This document shows positions 50,440 through 59,818 of a stretch of 64,000 bases of DNA, piece by piece (position 1 is the stretch's first letter; each line of letters opens with the position of its first letter). Origin of the DNA: JANNSX01 sp963741525 (GTDB lineage Bacteria; Pseudomonadota; Alphaproteobacteria; Rhizobiales; Hyphomicrobiaceae). The translations under genes and the position numbers were made by a program. Location of the stretch: NCBI GenBank assembly GCA_963741525.1, contig CAVUIW010000027.1, forward strand, positions 1-64,000. Reading direction: 5' to 3'. The notes beneath the pieces were generated by a model. It ran no database searches. It was not told the origin of the DNA and saw only the letters and a program-made list of their open reading frames with translations.

Positions 50440-50812
50440 GGGCCTCTCTCAATAAACTGGCATGCGCCCGGCCGGGCGCTGCGACGGGCAGCGCGTGGCA
50501 CACACGGGACGCTGATTACGATGAGCGGACGCTAGTCGGCCGCCCGGTCACCGGCAACGGCTTGACGGCGGGTTATCCCAGGGTTTCGGACGGGCGGTGG
50601 ATAACCCGTCATGCCGTCTCCGGCTCATCGGATCCGGCAACCGCCGTGGCCGTAGGGCGCAATAGGCCGTCTTCAGGCCGTATTGCGCCGGCCGCAGGCA
50701 CAGGGCGCGCTGGCTCCCACGACGATTGCCGAGCCTGGGGCGGCGCAATACGGCCCCCGAAGATGGGGCCAATTGCGCCCTACGACCGTAAGCCGATCAA
50801 CCGGATTTGGTA
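50440..50812. repeat. Intergenic region with inverted repeats
   Basis: 373 bp without a gene. GGGTTATCC (50570-50578) pairs with GGATAACCC (50599-50607), and GTAGGGCGCAAT (50652-50663) is exactly inverted at 50772-50783, enclosing further GCGCAATA/TATTGCGC copies. These look like REP-type palindromes. Confidence 0.6.
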
Positions 50813-51118
50813 TCAACGCTTATGCGAATGCGACTTCTCGAGCTTGGCCTTCTGCTCGGCCGTCGCCTCCTTCTGATGCAGCTTCCGCCATTCATCGTAG
50901 GGCATGCCGTAGACGCGGGCGCGGGCCTCCTCCTTGGTGAGCGGGTCGCCGTTGGCGGCGGCTGCCTCCTGCATCCAGTTGGCGAGGCAGTTGCGGCAGA
51001 AGCCGGCCAGGTTCATCAAATCGATGTTCTGGACGTCGGTACGCTTCTGCAAATGCGCGACGAGGCGGCGGAAGGCCGCGGCCTCGAGCTCCGTTTGGGT
51101 TGATTTCTCGGTCGACAT
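50813..51118 (-). CDS. DUF1244 family protein
   Basis: 101 residues. The conserved core is visible: VQNIDLMNLAGFCRNCLANW with a CxxC pair, and ARVYGMPYDEWRKLHQKEA. The family is widespread in Proteobacteria, small and cytoplasmic, without an established function. The start at 51118 (MSTEKSTQTELEAAAF) follows AAGGAGCCCC, a strong Shine-Dalgarno. A lysine- and histidine-rich tail ends the protein. Confidence 0.88.
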   Translation of the reverse strand: MSTEKSTQTELEAAAFRRLVAHLQKRTDVQNIDLMNLAGFCRNCLANWMQEAAAANGDPLTKEEARARVYGMPYDEWRKLHQKEATAEQKAKLEKSHSHKR

Positions 51119-51175
51119 GGGGCTCCTTGCGGCCCGGCCATGCGGGCGGATCGGGTTTCGCCACGAAGTATAGGG

Positions 51176-51280
51176 CTAAAGTGCTTCCGGAAAAGTGCGA
51201 AGCAGTTTTCCGATAAGAAGCACGGCAAACCAATGAACTAGGGTGCTTCCGTGATTTATTCAATCACGGAAGCACCCTAG
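51176..51280 (+). repeat. Dispersed intergenic repeat, copy 3, with a 19-bp perfect palindrome
   Basis: Begins CTAAAGTGCTTCCGGAAAAG as in copies 1 and 2. Its end (51238-51280) is a perfect hairpin: 19-bp arms from CTAGGGTGCTTCCG to CGGAAGCACCCTAG with a 5-nt loop TATTC. It lies upstream of two divergent genes. Confidence 0.8.
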
Positions 51281-51328
51281 CGCTACGGCAGGGCCAAGCG
51301 GCCCCGCACAACGAGGCGGCACGACGGC

Positions 51329-52613
51329 ATGGCATCTGGAACGAAAGCAATCCTCAGGCAGATGCTGGATGCGGCCATCGCGGCAGCCCAACCGGGCGTC
51401 TGCCTGCCGCCCTTTCTTCCGGAACCACCGGCCCGCGGGCGGATCCTGATCCTGGGCGCCGGCAAGGCGTCGGCCGCCATGGCGGGCGCCGCCGAGCAGC
51501 ACTATGCGGGGCGAGGCTTGCTCGACCGTCTCTCGGGCGAGGTCGCCACCCGCCATGGCCACGCCGTGCCGACCTCTCATATCGCCGTCCGCGAGGCCGG
51601 CCATCCCGTGCCGGACGAGGCGAGCCAGGCCGCTGCAGAGCGTGCCCTGCGGCTTGCCGCGAGCGCCGGGCCAGACGATCTCGTGCTCGTGCTGCTCTCC
51701 GGCGGCGCCTCGGCCATCTGGGCAGCGCCCGCCGCCGGCATCACGCTCGCCGAGAAGCAGGCCGTAACCCGCGCGCTGCTCCGCAGTGGCCGTCGCATCC
51801 ACGAGATGAACGGCGTTCGCAAGCACCTCTCGCGGATCAAGGGCGGGCGACTGGCCGCGGCCGCCCGTGGCGCCCGCCTGCTGACACTTGCCATCTCCGA
51901 TGTTCCCGGTGACGACCCCGCCGTCATCGGCTCCGGCCCGACCGTTGCCGATCCGGTGACGCTGGCCGAAGCCCGCGCCATTGTCGAGAAGTCTTGGAGA
52001 TGGCATTCCGCAAAGCGTCAAGACCGCGCTCGCCGATCCAGCGAATGAAACACCCAAGCCCGGCGATCCGGCTTTTGCTCGAGCCGAATACCTGCTCGTC
52101 GCGACGCCGCGTAAATCCCTCGATGCGGCGGGGACAATCGCGCGGGCGCTCGGCTATCGCGTGATCGATCTCGGCGACGCCGTCGAGGGGGAGGCCCGCG
52201 ATGTCGCGCGCACCCATGCGGCATTGGCTCTGGCAGCGAAGGCACGCGGCGAGCGCGTAGCCCTCCTCTCAGGTGGCGAACTCACGGTCACCATGACCGG
52301 CAAGGGCCGGGGCGGGAGAAGCCAGGAGTACATGCTTGGACTAGCGCTCGCCCTCGACGGGGCAGCCGGCATCGCGGGCCTCGCCGCCGATACGGATGGC
52401 ATCGACGGCGGTGGAGGTTCGGCCAGCGATCCGGCCGGCGCCCTGGTGCTGCCGGACACCGCCTCGAGAGCCCGCGCGCTCGATCTCAATCCGGCCAAGT
52501 TTCTTGCCGACAACGATTCAACTGGGTTCTTCGAACGGCTCGGCAACCTCGTCGTCACCGGACCGACCCATACAAACGTCAATGACTTCCGCGTCCTCCT
52601 GGTCGATCCCTGA
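51329..52613 (+). CDS. Glycerate 2-kinase, MOFRL family (frame broken)
   Basis: About 427 residues of the type-2 glycerate kinase family (GckA/TtuD-like), which phosphorylates D-glycerate with ATP in glyoxylate, serine-cycle or tartrate metabolism. Motifs: ILILGAGKASAAMAGAAEQ, LVLVLLSGGASAIWAAP, MNGVRKHLSRIKGGRLA, LAISDVPGDDPAVIGSGPT, and the C-terminal MOFRL domain (VALLSGGELTVTMTGKGRGG, LAADTDGIDGGGGSA, VTGPTHTNVNDFRVLLV). One extra base near 51994 splits the frame. It is followed 15 bp later by a DUF1036 gene. Confidence 0.9.
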
Positions 52614-52628
52614 CCGGTAGACGCGATC

Positions 52629-53108
52629 ATGAGGCTGGCAGGGAAGATGCGCGTCGCAGTGAGAGTGATCGTGAACCGTGCTCGCTCGGCCGTGCTTTTA
52701 GGTTGCGTCGGCCTATTGCTCGCCGCTGCGACACCGGCTCTGGCCGATCTCAAGCTCTGCAACTTCACGCCGAGCCGCGTCGGCATCGCCATCGGCTATA
52801 AGAAGGATAAGGAGTGGATCACCGAAGGGTGGTGGAACGTCCTCTCGCAAGCCTGCGAGACGCTGGTGACCGGCGAACTTTCAGCTCGCTTCTACTACAT
52901 CCACGCCCTCGACTATGACCGGGGCGGCGAATGGGCCGGCAAGACCGAGATGTGCACGGCCGACAAAACCTTCACCATCAAGGGCGTCAAGGATTGCGGC
53001 GGCCGCGGCTACAAGGCCTCGAAGTTCTACGAGGTCGATACCGGCGAGAGCAAAGACTACACCATCCGCCTCGTTGATCCGGAGAGTGGCGGCACCGGGG
53101 GGCCTTGA
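52629..53108 (+). CDS. DUF1036 exported protein
   Basis: 159 residues with a long basic leader and signal peptide (VLLGCVGLLLAAATPALA). The mature part is a DUF1036 domain: LKLCNFTPSRVGIAIGYKKD, ITEGWWNVLSQACETLV, and a second cysteine pair in TEMCTADKTFTIKGVKDCGG. The family is common in alphaproteobacteria and cyanobacteria and of unknown function. The cysteines probably form disulphides in the periplasm. Confidence 0.85.
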   Translation: MRLAGKMRVAVRVIVNRARSAVLLGCVGLLLAAATPALADLKLCNFTPSRVGIAIGYKKDKEWITEGWWNVLSQACETLVTGELSARFYYIHALDYDRGGEWAGKTEMCTADKTFTIKGVKDCGGRGYKASKFYEVDTGESKDYTIRLVDPESGGTGGP

Positions 53109-53115
53109 GGGCGCG

Positions 53116-53535
53116 TCAAGGCAGATAGGGGCACCGCCGCGCTTTTCCAGCGAACGTGCGATAGGTCCCACTCGCTTCATCGAAGCTGCGATAGCGGGCT
53201 TGGCATGCGGCAAGAGCACGACCGGGTCCCACTCTGCGAGCGACGGGCAGTCGCTTCAATCGATGAGCCTCGGGCGTCACTCTTGGATCCATTTGTGGAA
53301 GAACGCGTCGCTGGGCCTTGGGGCTGATCCGGCTGCTCGGCTCGACCTGACGTCGCGGCTTCAAGCCGAGAAGCTTGCCGCGCATGCCACCTCGAAGCTC
53401 ATCTCGACGGTCCTCGAAGACGCGCCCGGGCGACCCCAGGTCATCTTGCGCCAGCGCAACGTCTGAGCCGTGCCCGGCGAGCGAGCCGAACGCCAGAAAC
53501 GCAAAAGCGGCCAAAGCCGAAGCCAGCACCTTCAT
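53116..53535 (-). CDS. BA14K-like exported protein
   Basis: 139 residues with a signal peptide (ALAAFAFLAFGSLAGHGSDVALA). The last 30 residues match the BA14K pattern: CQARYRSFDEASGTYRTFAG followed by RRCPYLP, with two cysteines. The middle is basic and low in complexity. The family was named for an immunoreactive Brucella protein; a lectin-like or envelope role is suggested in the literature but not visible here. It is convergent with the DUF1036 gene, 7 bp apart. Confidence 0.65.
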   Translation of the reverse strand: MKVLASALAAFAFLAFGSLAGHGSDVALAQDDLGSPGRVFEDRRDELRGGMRGKLLGLKPRRQVEPSSRISPKAQRRVLPQMDPRVTPEAHRLKRLPVARRVGPGRALAACQARYRSFDEASGTYRTFAGKARRCPYLP

Positions 53536-53588
53536 GATCGTCTCGTTTCCGCAGAGGCAACGCGCTATCGGCTCTCGCGTTCCCAGAC

Positions 53589-54587
53589 CTATCGGGAGAG
53601 GCTGTTCACATAGGCGACGATACCATCGATCTCGCCCTCCGACAGCGTGAAGGCCGGCATCTCCTCGTGGGGCGCGGCGATGCCGCGCGACAGCGGCTCG
53701 CGCAGTGACAGCGCCGGATGCCGCTCGGCGAGCGTACGGAAGGCCGGCGCCTTGGCATTGGGGCTCCGGCCCTCCGGCCCCACGGCATGGCAGAAGGCAC
53801 AGGTCTTCTCGGCGATATCCTTGCCGGTCGCGATCAACCGCTCGCTGTCAGCGACGAGCGTGGAGCTGGCGTTCAACACCTTGAGGCGCTCCGCGGCGCT
53901 GGTCAGGCTGCCGTCCAAAAGCAGGGCCCGGGAGAAATCGGCGACTGCCTCGGCCGTGTGCCCCATCGATTCATGAGCATGTCCCCGATTGCTGTAGGCC
54001 AACGCATAGACGGGGTTGAGCAGGATCGCCTTCGTGTAATCCTCAATCGACCGCGCGAGGTTTTCCATCTTCCGGTAGACGAGACCGCGATGGTTGTAGG
54101 CGCTGGCGCTCTCCGGCGCGAGCCGGATGGCTTCGCCGAAATCGGCCAGCGCCTGGTCGTAGAGCGCCTTCACCATCAACGTGTGGCCTCGACCAATGAG
54201 CAGGCGCGCTTGGGCGCGCTTGTCGGATTGATGTTGCAAGGCGGCGCTGAAATCCGTGACGGCGGCGTCGAGATCACCCTTCGCCAAATGGACGCGTGCC
54301 CGGCTTGCATAGGCCGCCGCGTCATTGGGCGTCAGGCTCAGCGCCGAGGAGAGATCCTCGACCGCCGGCCCGAGTGCCCCAGCCGTCTGGTGCAGCTCGC
54401 CGCGGATGCGGAAGGCAGTTGCCCGCTCGGACGCCGTGAACTCGGGCGATGAGACCACCGCCGTGCAGGCCGCGAGCTGATCGATGCCTTCTTTCTCGTG
54501 GCGGCAGCTTTCGAGGGCATCGTCCGCGGCGAAGGCCGGCATTGCCATCGCCAACACCAGAAAAGGAAGAATCAAGCAGCGCAGCAT
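53589..54587 (-). CDS. Periplasmic TPR protein fused to a cytochrome c domain
   Basis: 332 residues with a signal peptide (LILPFLVLAMAMPAFA). Residues about 30-240 hold five to six TPR units (for example AFRIRGELHQTAGALGPAVE, AYNHRGLVYRKMENLARSIE, AYSNRGHAHESMGHTAEAVA). The last 90 residues are a class I cytochrome c: haem site CAFCH (about 266) and distal Met in EEMPAFTLSEGEIDGIVAYV. TPR units followed by a monohaem domain are unusual; the TPR part may dock an electron-transfer or assembly partner. No redox enzyme is adjacent. Confidence 0.85.
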   Translation of the reverse strand: MLRCLILPFLVLAMAMPAFAADDALESCRHEKEGIDQLAACTAVVSSPEFTASERATAFRIRGELHQTAGALGPAVEDLSSALSLTPNDAAAYASRARVHLAKGDLDAAVTDFSAALQHQSDKRAQARLLIGRGHTLMVKALYDQALADFGEAIRLAPESASAYNHRGLVYRKMENLARSIEDYTKAILLNPVYALAYSNRGHAHESMGHTAEAVADFSRALLLDGSLTSAAERLKVLNASSTLVADSERLIATGKDIAEKTCAFCHAVGPEGRSPNAKAPAFRTLAERHPALSLREPLSRGIAAPHEEMPAFTLSEGEIDGIVAYVNSLSR

Positions 54588-54718
54588 CGAATGGCCCTCC
54601 GGGCTATGAGTTGCTCATAGCTTTCACCGGATTGGCGGGCGGTCGCCTTGCGCGCGATCAATTCGTGAACAGCCCCGAAAGACGACGCTCGAAACAAATC
54701 CGCGTCGAGCGCTCGGCC

Positions 54719-57555
54719 TCAGAAGAACCCGAAGCTCGACGTCGTCACCGTGCCGTTGGCGTCGAACACGCCGATCAGCGTGATCTCGCCGGCACTGACA
54801 CCTCGCCGCCGCCGGCCTGCACCCAATACCAGGCTGAGAAGCTATTCGCGTTGGTGTCGTTGACGACGAGCACCGCATCCTCGCCATTGGCGGCGGTGAT
54901 GTTGAACTCGGCATTGAACGCACTGGCGACGGAGCTGGCATTCGTCAGATTGGCGCTTGTCACACCCTCGCCGTTCGCGCCGTAGAGCATCAAAGCTTCC
55001 CGATCGCCGTTGGCCTGACCGACAGTGACGGTCACGGTGTTGTTGTTACCGGAGCTCGTGCTCCAGCGCAGCGAGAAGTTCGACCGGCCGTCGTCCAGCG
55101 ACGTGCCGAGGGCGCCCGTGAACTGGATTACATCCTGCGTACTGTCGACGTCGAAGTCCGAGACCGTGTCACCGAACTCGCCCGTCGCGCTGTAGCGGAC
55201 ATAGTCGCGGACGTTGTCGTTGAAGACGCCGAGGTTGATCGAGTCGGAGCCGAGGCCGCCGGTGAGGACATCGCCACCCGCGCCGCCGTTGAGCTGGTCG
55301 TTGCCCGCGCCACCAATGAGCGTGTCAGCGATCGTGCCGCCGGTCAGCGTGTCGGCGTTCGTCCGCCGGTCAGCGTCACCGCCGTGCCGTTACCCGCATT
55401 GGTCAGCGTCCACCCGGCCGAGCCACCGGCTGCCGCGACGCTTGCGGAGAATCCGGCGGTCGCAACCAAGGCCGTGCCGTCGTTGGAGCTGGAAGATGTC
55501 GCGGTCCAGGCAGCGGTGAGGGTCGCCGAGGCCGAAGCGCCGGCAGATACTGCAAGAATCTCCGTACCACCATTGGCGAAATCGGTGATCGTGTCGCTGC
55601 CGGAGGTGACGTTGAAGGTATCGAGGCCACCACCGCCGGTCAGCGTATCGCTACCGCCCTGCCCAGAGAGCGTGTTCGCATTGGCATCGCCCGTCAGCGT
55701 GTCGCCGGCCGAGCCGCCGAAGATGTTCTCGATGCCGAACCAGGTGAGCGCGCCGAAATCGGCGCCCGTGCCTTGCGTCGCAGCACCCGCGAGACTGAAG
55801 GTCACGCCGGAGGCCGCGTTCGAGAAGTCGATGGTATCGCCCGCGCCGGCGCCGCCGTCGAGCGTGTCGCCGCCCGCCGTCACGATGAGGCGGTCGTTGG
55901 CGTCGCCGCCGTAGAGCACGTCGCCCGCCGTACCGCCCGTCAGGATGTCGTCGCCGCCGAAGCCGTAGAGCGCGTTGGCACTCGCCGCCAGCGGGCCCGT
56001 GAAGGTGTTGGCGCCCGACGTGCCGAGACCGAGGCCGATGACATTGCTCGGATTGCCGGCGATGTCCTGCACCTGCAGCGTGCCGAGCTTGGCCGTCGCC
56101 TGCTCCACCAGCGAGAGTGTCGTGCTCATGCCGTTGTTGACGGCGCCGAGGCCGGCGAAGGTGCCGGCGAGGCTCAGCGGCCCATGGTCGTCGGAAGCCG
56201 TGAAGGTGATCGAGTTCGCGGACGTCATCAGACCCACGACGGTCGAAGCCTGCGTGTCGACGATGACCGTCAGCGCGCTCGACATCGCCCCAACATTTCC
56301 GGCCGCATCCTCGGCAGTGACGGCGAAGTTGTAGGTGCCCGAGGGAACGGTGACGGTGAAGGCGTAGACGCCACCGGTCGCAGTCGCGGTCGCGAGCAGC
56401 GTGTTCGTGTTGGCGTCGTAGAGGCGGACGGTGCTGCCGGCCTCGGCGGTGCCCGAAAGATCCAACGTCTGGAGGTTGGTGATGTCGTCGTTGTCAACCG
56501 GCAGGCTGTCGGTCGCCGCCGAGAGATCGGGGGCGAGAAGCGGCCGGCGCGAGGAGGTCGATGACGATGACCGAGCCGTTCGTGCCGGAGCCCGTCACGC
56601 CGCTGCTGTCGGTCGCAACGGCCCGCAGACTGTTGTAGGTGCCGTCGGTGAGCGCGACGGTCAGGCTCCAGGCATTGCCGGAGATCGTCGCGAGACCGAG
56701 CGAAACATTGCCGTTGAACACTTCGACCTGGACGACCGTGCCGTCGAGATCGGCGGCCGTGCCGGAGAAGGTGACGGTCGGATTGTTGGTGATGTTGTCG
56801 GAAGCGCTCGATCCCGTATCGGTGAGCGCCACGCCGGTGAAGGCAACCGTCGGAGGTTCGCTCGGGCGCGCCACCGTCTGATCGGCGAACTGGAGGAACT
56901 CCGTCGACAGGTCGATGAATTCGACGCCGTCGACTTGCGAGCCCCGCGCATGGGTAGCGTAAACGCCCGTTGCGGTGTAGACGAAGTCATAGTCGGCGAG
57001 GTTGCCGAGCAGCCGCACCGTGTCGATGCCATTGCCGCCGGAGATGGAGTCGCTGCCCGTGCCGCCCTGCAGGAAGTCGTTGCCGTCGCCGCCGTCGAGC
57101 GTGTCGTTACCCAGATCGCCGATGAGGCGGTCGTTGTTGGCGCCGCCGGACAGAGTGTCAAAGCCGCCGCCGCCCCAGATGCTGTCGTTACCGGCGCCGC
57201 CCTCGATCGCGTCGTTGCCGGCGTGGCCCAAAAGAATGTCGTCGCCGCCGGCACCATCGATGGTATCGTTGCCGAAGTAGCCGTTGACCTGTTCGTTACG
57301 AGCAGAGCCCGTAAAGGTGTCGTTGCCACGACCGAACTTGAAGTATTCGACGCTGACGAAGGTGTCGCCTGCCGCATTGCCGGAATTGTTCGATGGATTT
57401 CCGAGATCGATCGTGATCGCGCCCGTCGAACTCATGTAGTCGACGCTGTCAAAGCTGCCCAGGCCGTCATAGGCCTCGGCGGCCGATGTGCCCAAGAACC
57501 TGTCGCCGTTCTTCGTCCCGGTGCGAATGATCGGCACGTTACACCCCCCAACCAT
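54719..57555 (-). CDS. Large RTX protein with Ig-like domain (frame broken)
   Basis: About 945 residues. The N-terminus (MVGGCNVPIIRTGTKNGDRF) leads to nonapeptide repeats (GNDTIDGAGGDDILLGHAGN) at about 90-175, then a beta-sandwich region with Big/cadherin-like folds (ADLDGTVVQVEVFNGNVSLG; DLSGTAEAGSTVRLYDANT), a second RTX block (GFGGDDILTGGTAGDVLYGG), a third (GGAGNDQLNGGAGGDVLTGG) and a C-terminal tail ending VTTSSFGFF. Frame breaks lie near 56535, 55363 and 54794. Architecture fits a type I-secreted adhesin or surface protein; no enzymatic domain is visible. Confidence 0.8.
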
Positions 57556-57792
57556 CCGGTACCGCATCACCAAGCCGCGGCACCTATCATGGCTTGCCGA
57601 GTGTTCTACCAGACAGGTCTAAAGATCATTTCAACTCCCTTAAGACATTTGCGCGGATGCGGGTAAGCAAACGCTAACCATGGCCCGCTGCAATGCGCGC
57701 CTTGTGCTTTCGCTCCCACCTTGCTTTGATGCGTTGCAACAAGAACGGCCCCGGCATGATCGGCGCCCACGAGCATCCCCGGAAGGATCAGC

Positions 57793-59229
57793 ATGCGACG
57801 CAATCGGCGGGTCAAGATCATCGCGACGCTCGGGCCCGCAACCTCGGATGCGGAGAGCATCGGCCGGCTGTTCCGGGCCGGCGCCGACGTCTTCCGCCTC
57901 AACATGAGCCATGCCACCTACGACCTGGTGAAGGCCGAGCATGCCGCCATCCGCGCGCTCGAGCAGGAGACCGGCCGGCCGATCGGCATCCTCGTCGACC
58001 TGCAGGGCCCCAAGCTCCGGGTCGGCGCCTTTGCCGGCGAGCGGGTGCTGCTGCGCGAGGGCAAGCTCTTCCGTTTCGACAAGAGCAAGGAGCCCGGCAC
58101 CACCGAGCGCGTCCACCTGCCCCATCCCCACATCTTCGAGGCAGCCGAAGCCGGCCACCACCTCATCCTCGACGACGGCAAGCTCAAGATGCGGATCGTC
58201 GAGAAAACGAAGGATGCGATCATCGCCCAGGTGCTGGTGGGCGGTGCGCTCGCCAGCCGCAAGGGCATCAGCCTGCCGGATACGGTGCTGCCCTTCGGCG
58301 CCTTGACCGAGAAGGATCGCGGCGACCTGGCCTTCGCCGCCGAGCTCGGCGTCGACTGGATCGCGCTCTCCTTCGTGCAGCGCGCGGCCGACGTGGCGGA
58401 GGCGAAGAAGCTCGTGGCCGGCCGAGCCGCCGTCATGGCCAAGATCGAGAAGCCGTCGGCGGTCACCGACCTCGAGCAGATTCTCGAGCTCGCCGACGGC
58501 ATCATGATCGCGCGTGGCGATCTCGGCGTGGAAATGCCGGTCGAGAAGGTGCCGGGTCTGCAAAAGCGCATGACGCGGATGGCGCGGCGCGCCGGCAAGC
58601 CGGTGGTCGTCGCGACGCAGATGCTGGAATCGATGATCTCGGCGCCGGTGCCAACACGCGCGGAAGTGTCGGATGTCGCGACCGCCGTGTTCGAGGGCGC
58701 CGACGCCGTGATGCTGTCGGCCGAATCAGCTGTCGGCCAGTATCCGACCGAAGCGGTCGCGACCATGGACAAGGTGGCGCAAGAGGTCGAGCAGGATCCG
58801 CTTTACGAGGCGATCGTGCACGCCCAGCGCACCGAGCCCGATGCGACCGGGGCGGATGCCATCGCGCACGCCGCCCGCACGATCGCCGAAACTCTGAAGA
58901 CCGCCGCCATCATCTGCTACACCGCGACGGGCTCGACCGGCGTGCGTGTCGCCCGCGAGCGGCCGCGCCAGGCGGTCATCGCCTTGACGCCGATCCCGGC
59001 GACCGGCCGCCGCCTCGCCATCGTCTGGGGCTTGCATTGCGTCTTGACGAGCGACGCCGCCAATCAGACCGAGATGGTCGAAAAGGCCTGCCGCATCGCG
59101 GTGGAGGAAGGTTTCGCCAAGCAAGGCGACCGCGTCATCATCACGGCTGGCGTCCCGCTTGGCACGCCCGGCGCGACGAACATGGTCCGGATCGCGTATA
59201 TCGGGGACCCGGCGCAAAGGCCGGTGTAA
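57793..59229 (+). CDS. pyk: Pyruvate kinase
   Basis: Intact 478-residue glycolytic enzyme converting phosphoenolpyruvate and ADP to pyruvate and ATP. Signatures: KIIATLGPATSDAESI, ADVFRLNMSHATYD, LVDLQGPKLRVG, the active-site Lys in VMAKIEKPSAV, metal ligands in MIARGDLGVEMP, VVVATQMLESMI and AVMLSAESAVGQYPTEAV. The C-terminal allosteric domain is complete (ICYTATGSTGVRVA). The start MRRNRRVKIIATLG follows AAGGATCAGC. A duplicated remnant of its 3' end lies at 59711-59789. Confidence 0.97.
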   Translation: MRRNRRVKIIATLGPATSDAESIGRLFRAGADVFRLNMSHATYDLVKAEHAAIRALEQETGRPIGILVDLQGPKLRVGAFAGERVLLREGKLFRFDKSKEPGTTERVHLPHPHIFEAAEAGHHLILDDGKLKMRIVEKTKDAIIAQVLVGGALASRKGISLPDTVLPFGALTEKDRGDLAFAAELGVDWIALSFVQRAADVAEAKKLVAGRAAVMAKIEKPSAVTDLEQILELADGIMIARGDLGVEMPVEKVPGLQKRMTRMARRAGKPVVVATQMLESMISAPVPTRAEVSDVATAVFEGADAVMLSAESAVGQYPTEAVATMDKVAQEVEQDPLYEAIVHAQRTEPDATGADAIAHAARTIAETLKTAAIICYTATGSTGVRVARERPRQAVIALTPIPATGRRLAIVWGLHCVLTSDAANQTEMVEKACRIAVEEGFAKQGDRVIITAGVPLGTPGATNMVRIAYIGDPAQRPV

Positions 59230-59240
59230 AGGGGCGGCGA

Positions 59241-59705
59241 TTGAGCCAGGAGAACTCCGAGCAGGATGAAGTTCTAACGCTCAGCTCGCCGCAACGCTAT
59301 GCGACAGCGCTCTTCATCATCCATCCGACGATTGATCCGGATGAGATCACACAAGAACTTGGACTTGTTCCCCAAAATGTTCATCCAGTCGGCACACCCC
59401 GCATGACGCCGAATGGCACGCCTCTCGGCGGCGTCTACCGCGACACTCGCTGGCGTCACACCGTTCAGCACACGACTCGCGACCAATGGTTCGTCCATGA
59501 GGTCGAAGCCCTCGTTGCGCGCATCGAACCCCACAAGGAGTTCCTGTCACGCCTGAAGAGCACTGGCGGAACGATCTGCATCAGCATCGACTTTTTGGGC
59601 GACGACGGCCACTTCGGCGACGCCATCCGGACGAAGCTTCTCTTGCGCCTTGCCGCGCTCGGCGTCGACCTCGGCATTTCCGTGTACACCGAACCGCAGT
59701 CGTAG
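59241..59705 (+). CDS. DUF4279 domain protein
   Basis: 154 residues from a TTG start 12 bp after the pyruvate kinase stop, with AAAGGGGCGG just upstream. The pattern TALFIIHPTIDPDEITQELG followed by a Trp-rich strand and a paired-strand C-terminus (GGTICISIDFLGDDGHFGDA, VDLGISVYT) matches DUF4279, found in small cytoplasmic proteins, sometimes immunity-like. Function unknown. It sits between pyruvate kinase and a duplicated pyruvate kinase tail, so it looks inserted there. Confidence 0.75.
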   Translation: MSQENSEQDEVLTLSSPQRYATALFIIHPTIDPDEITQELGLVPQNVHPVGTPRMTPNGTPLGGVYRDTRWRHTVQHTTRDQWFVHEVEALVARIEPHKEFLSRLKSTGGTICISIDFLGDDGHFGDAIRTKLLLRLAALGVDLGISVYTEPQS

Positions 59706-59710
59706 TCGGC

Positions 59711-59789
59711 AGGCGCGTCGGATACGTCCGGCGCCACCAACATGCTCCGGATCGCCTGTATCGGCGATCCGGTGCAACGATCGGAGTAG
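59711..59789 (+). pseudogene. Duplicated 3' end of pyruvate kinase
   Basis: Encodes DTSGATNMLRIACIGDPVQR then a stop, against GTPGATNMVRIAYIGDPAQR at the end of the pyruvate kinase gene. A 79-bp relic in the same orientation, without its own start. Confidence 0.8.
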
Positions 59790-59818
59790 AACGCAGGCGC
59801 AGTCCTTACCGTAGCGTT

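Noticed and set aside
57693..59705. One 670-residue plus-strand protein in the frame of DUF4279
   Set aside because: The first 500 codons are an out-of-frame shadow of pyruvate kinase; only the part from 59241 is a gene.
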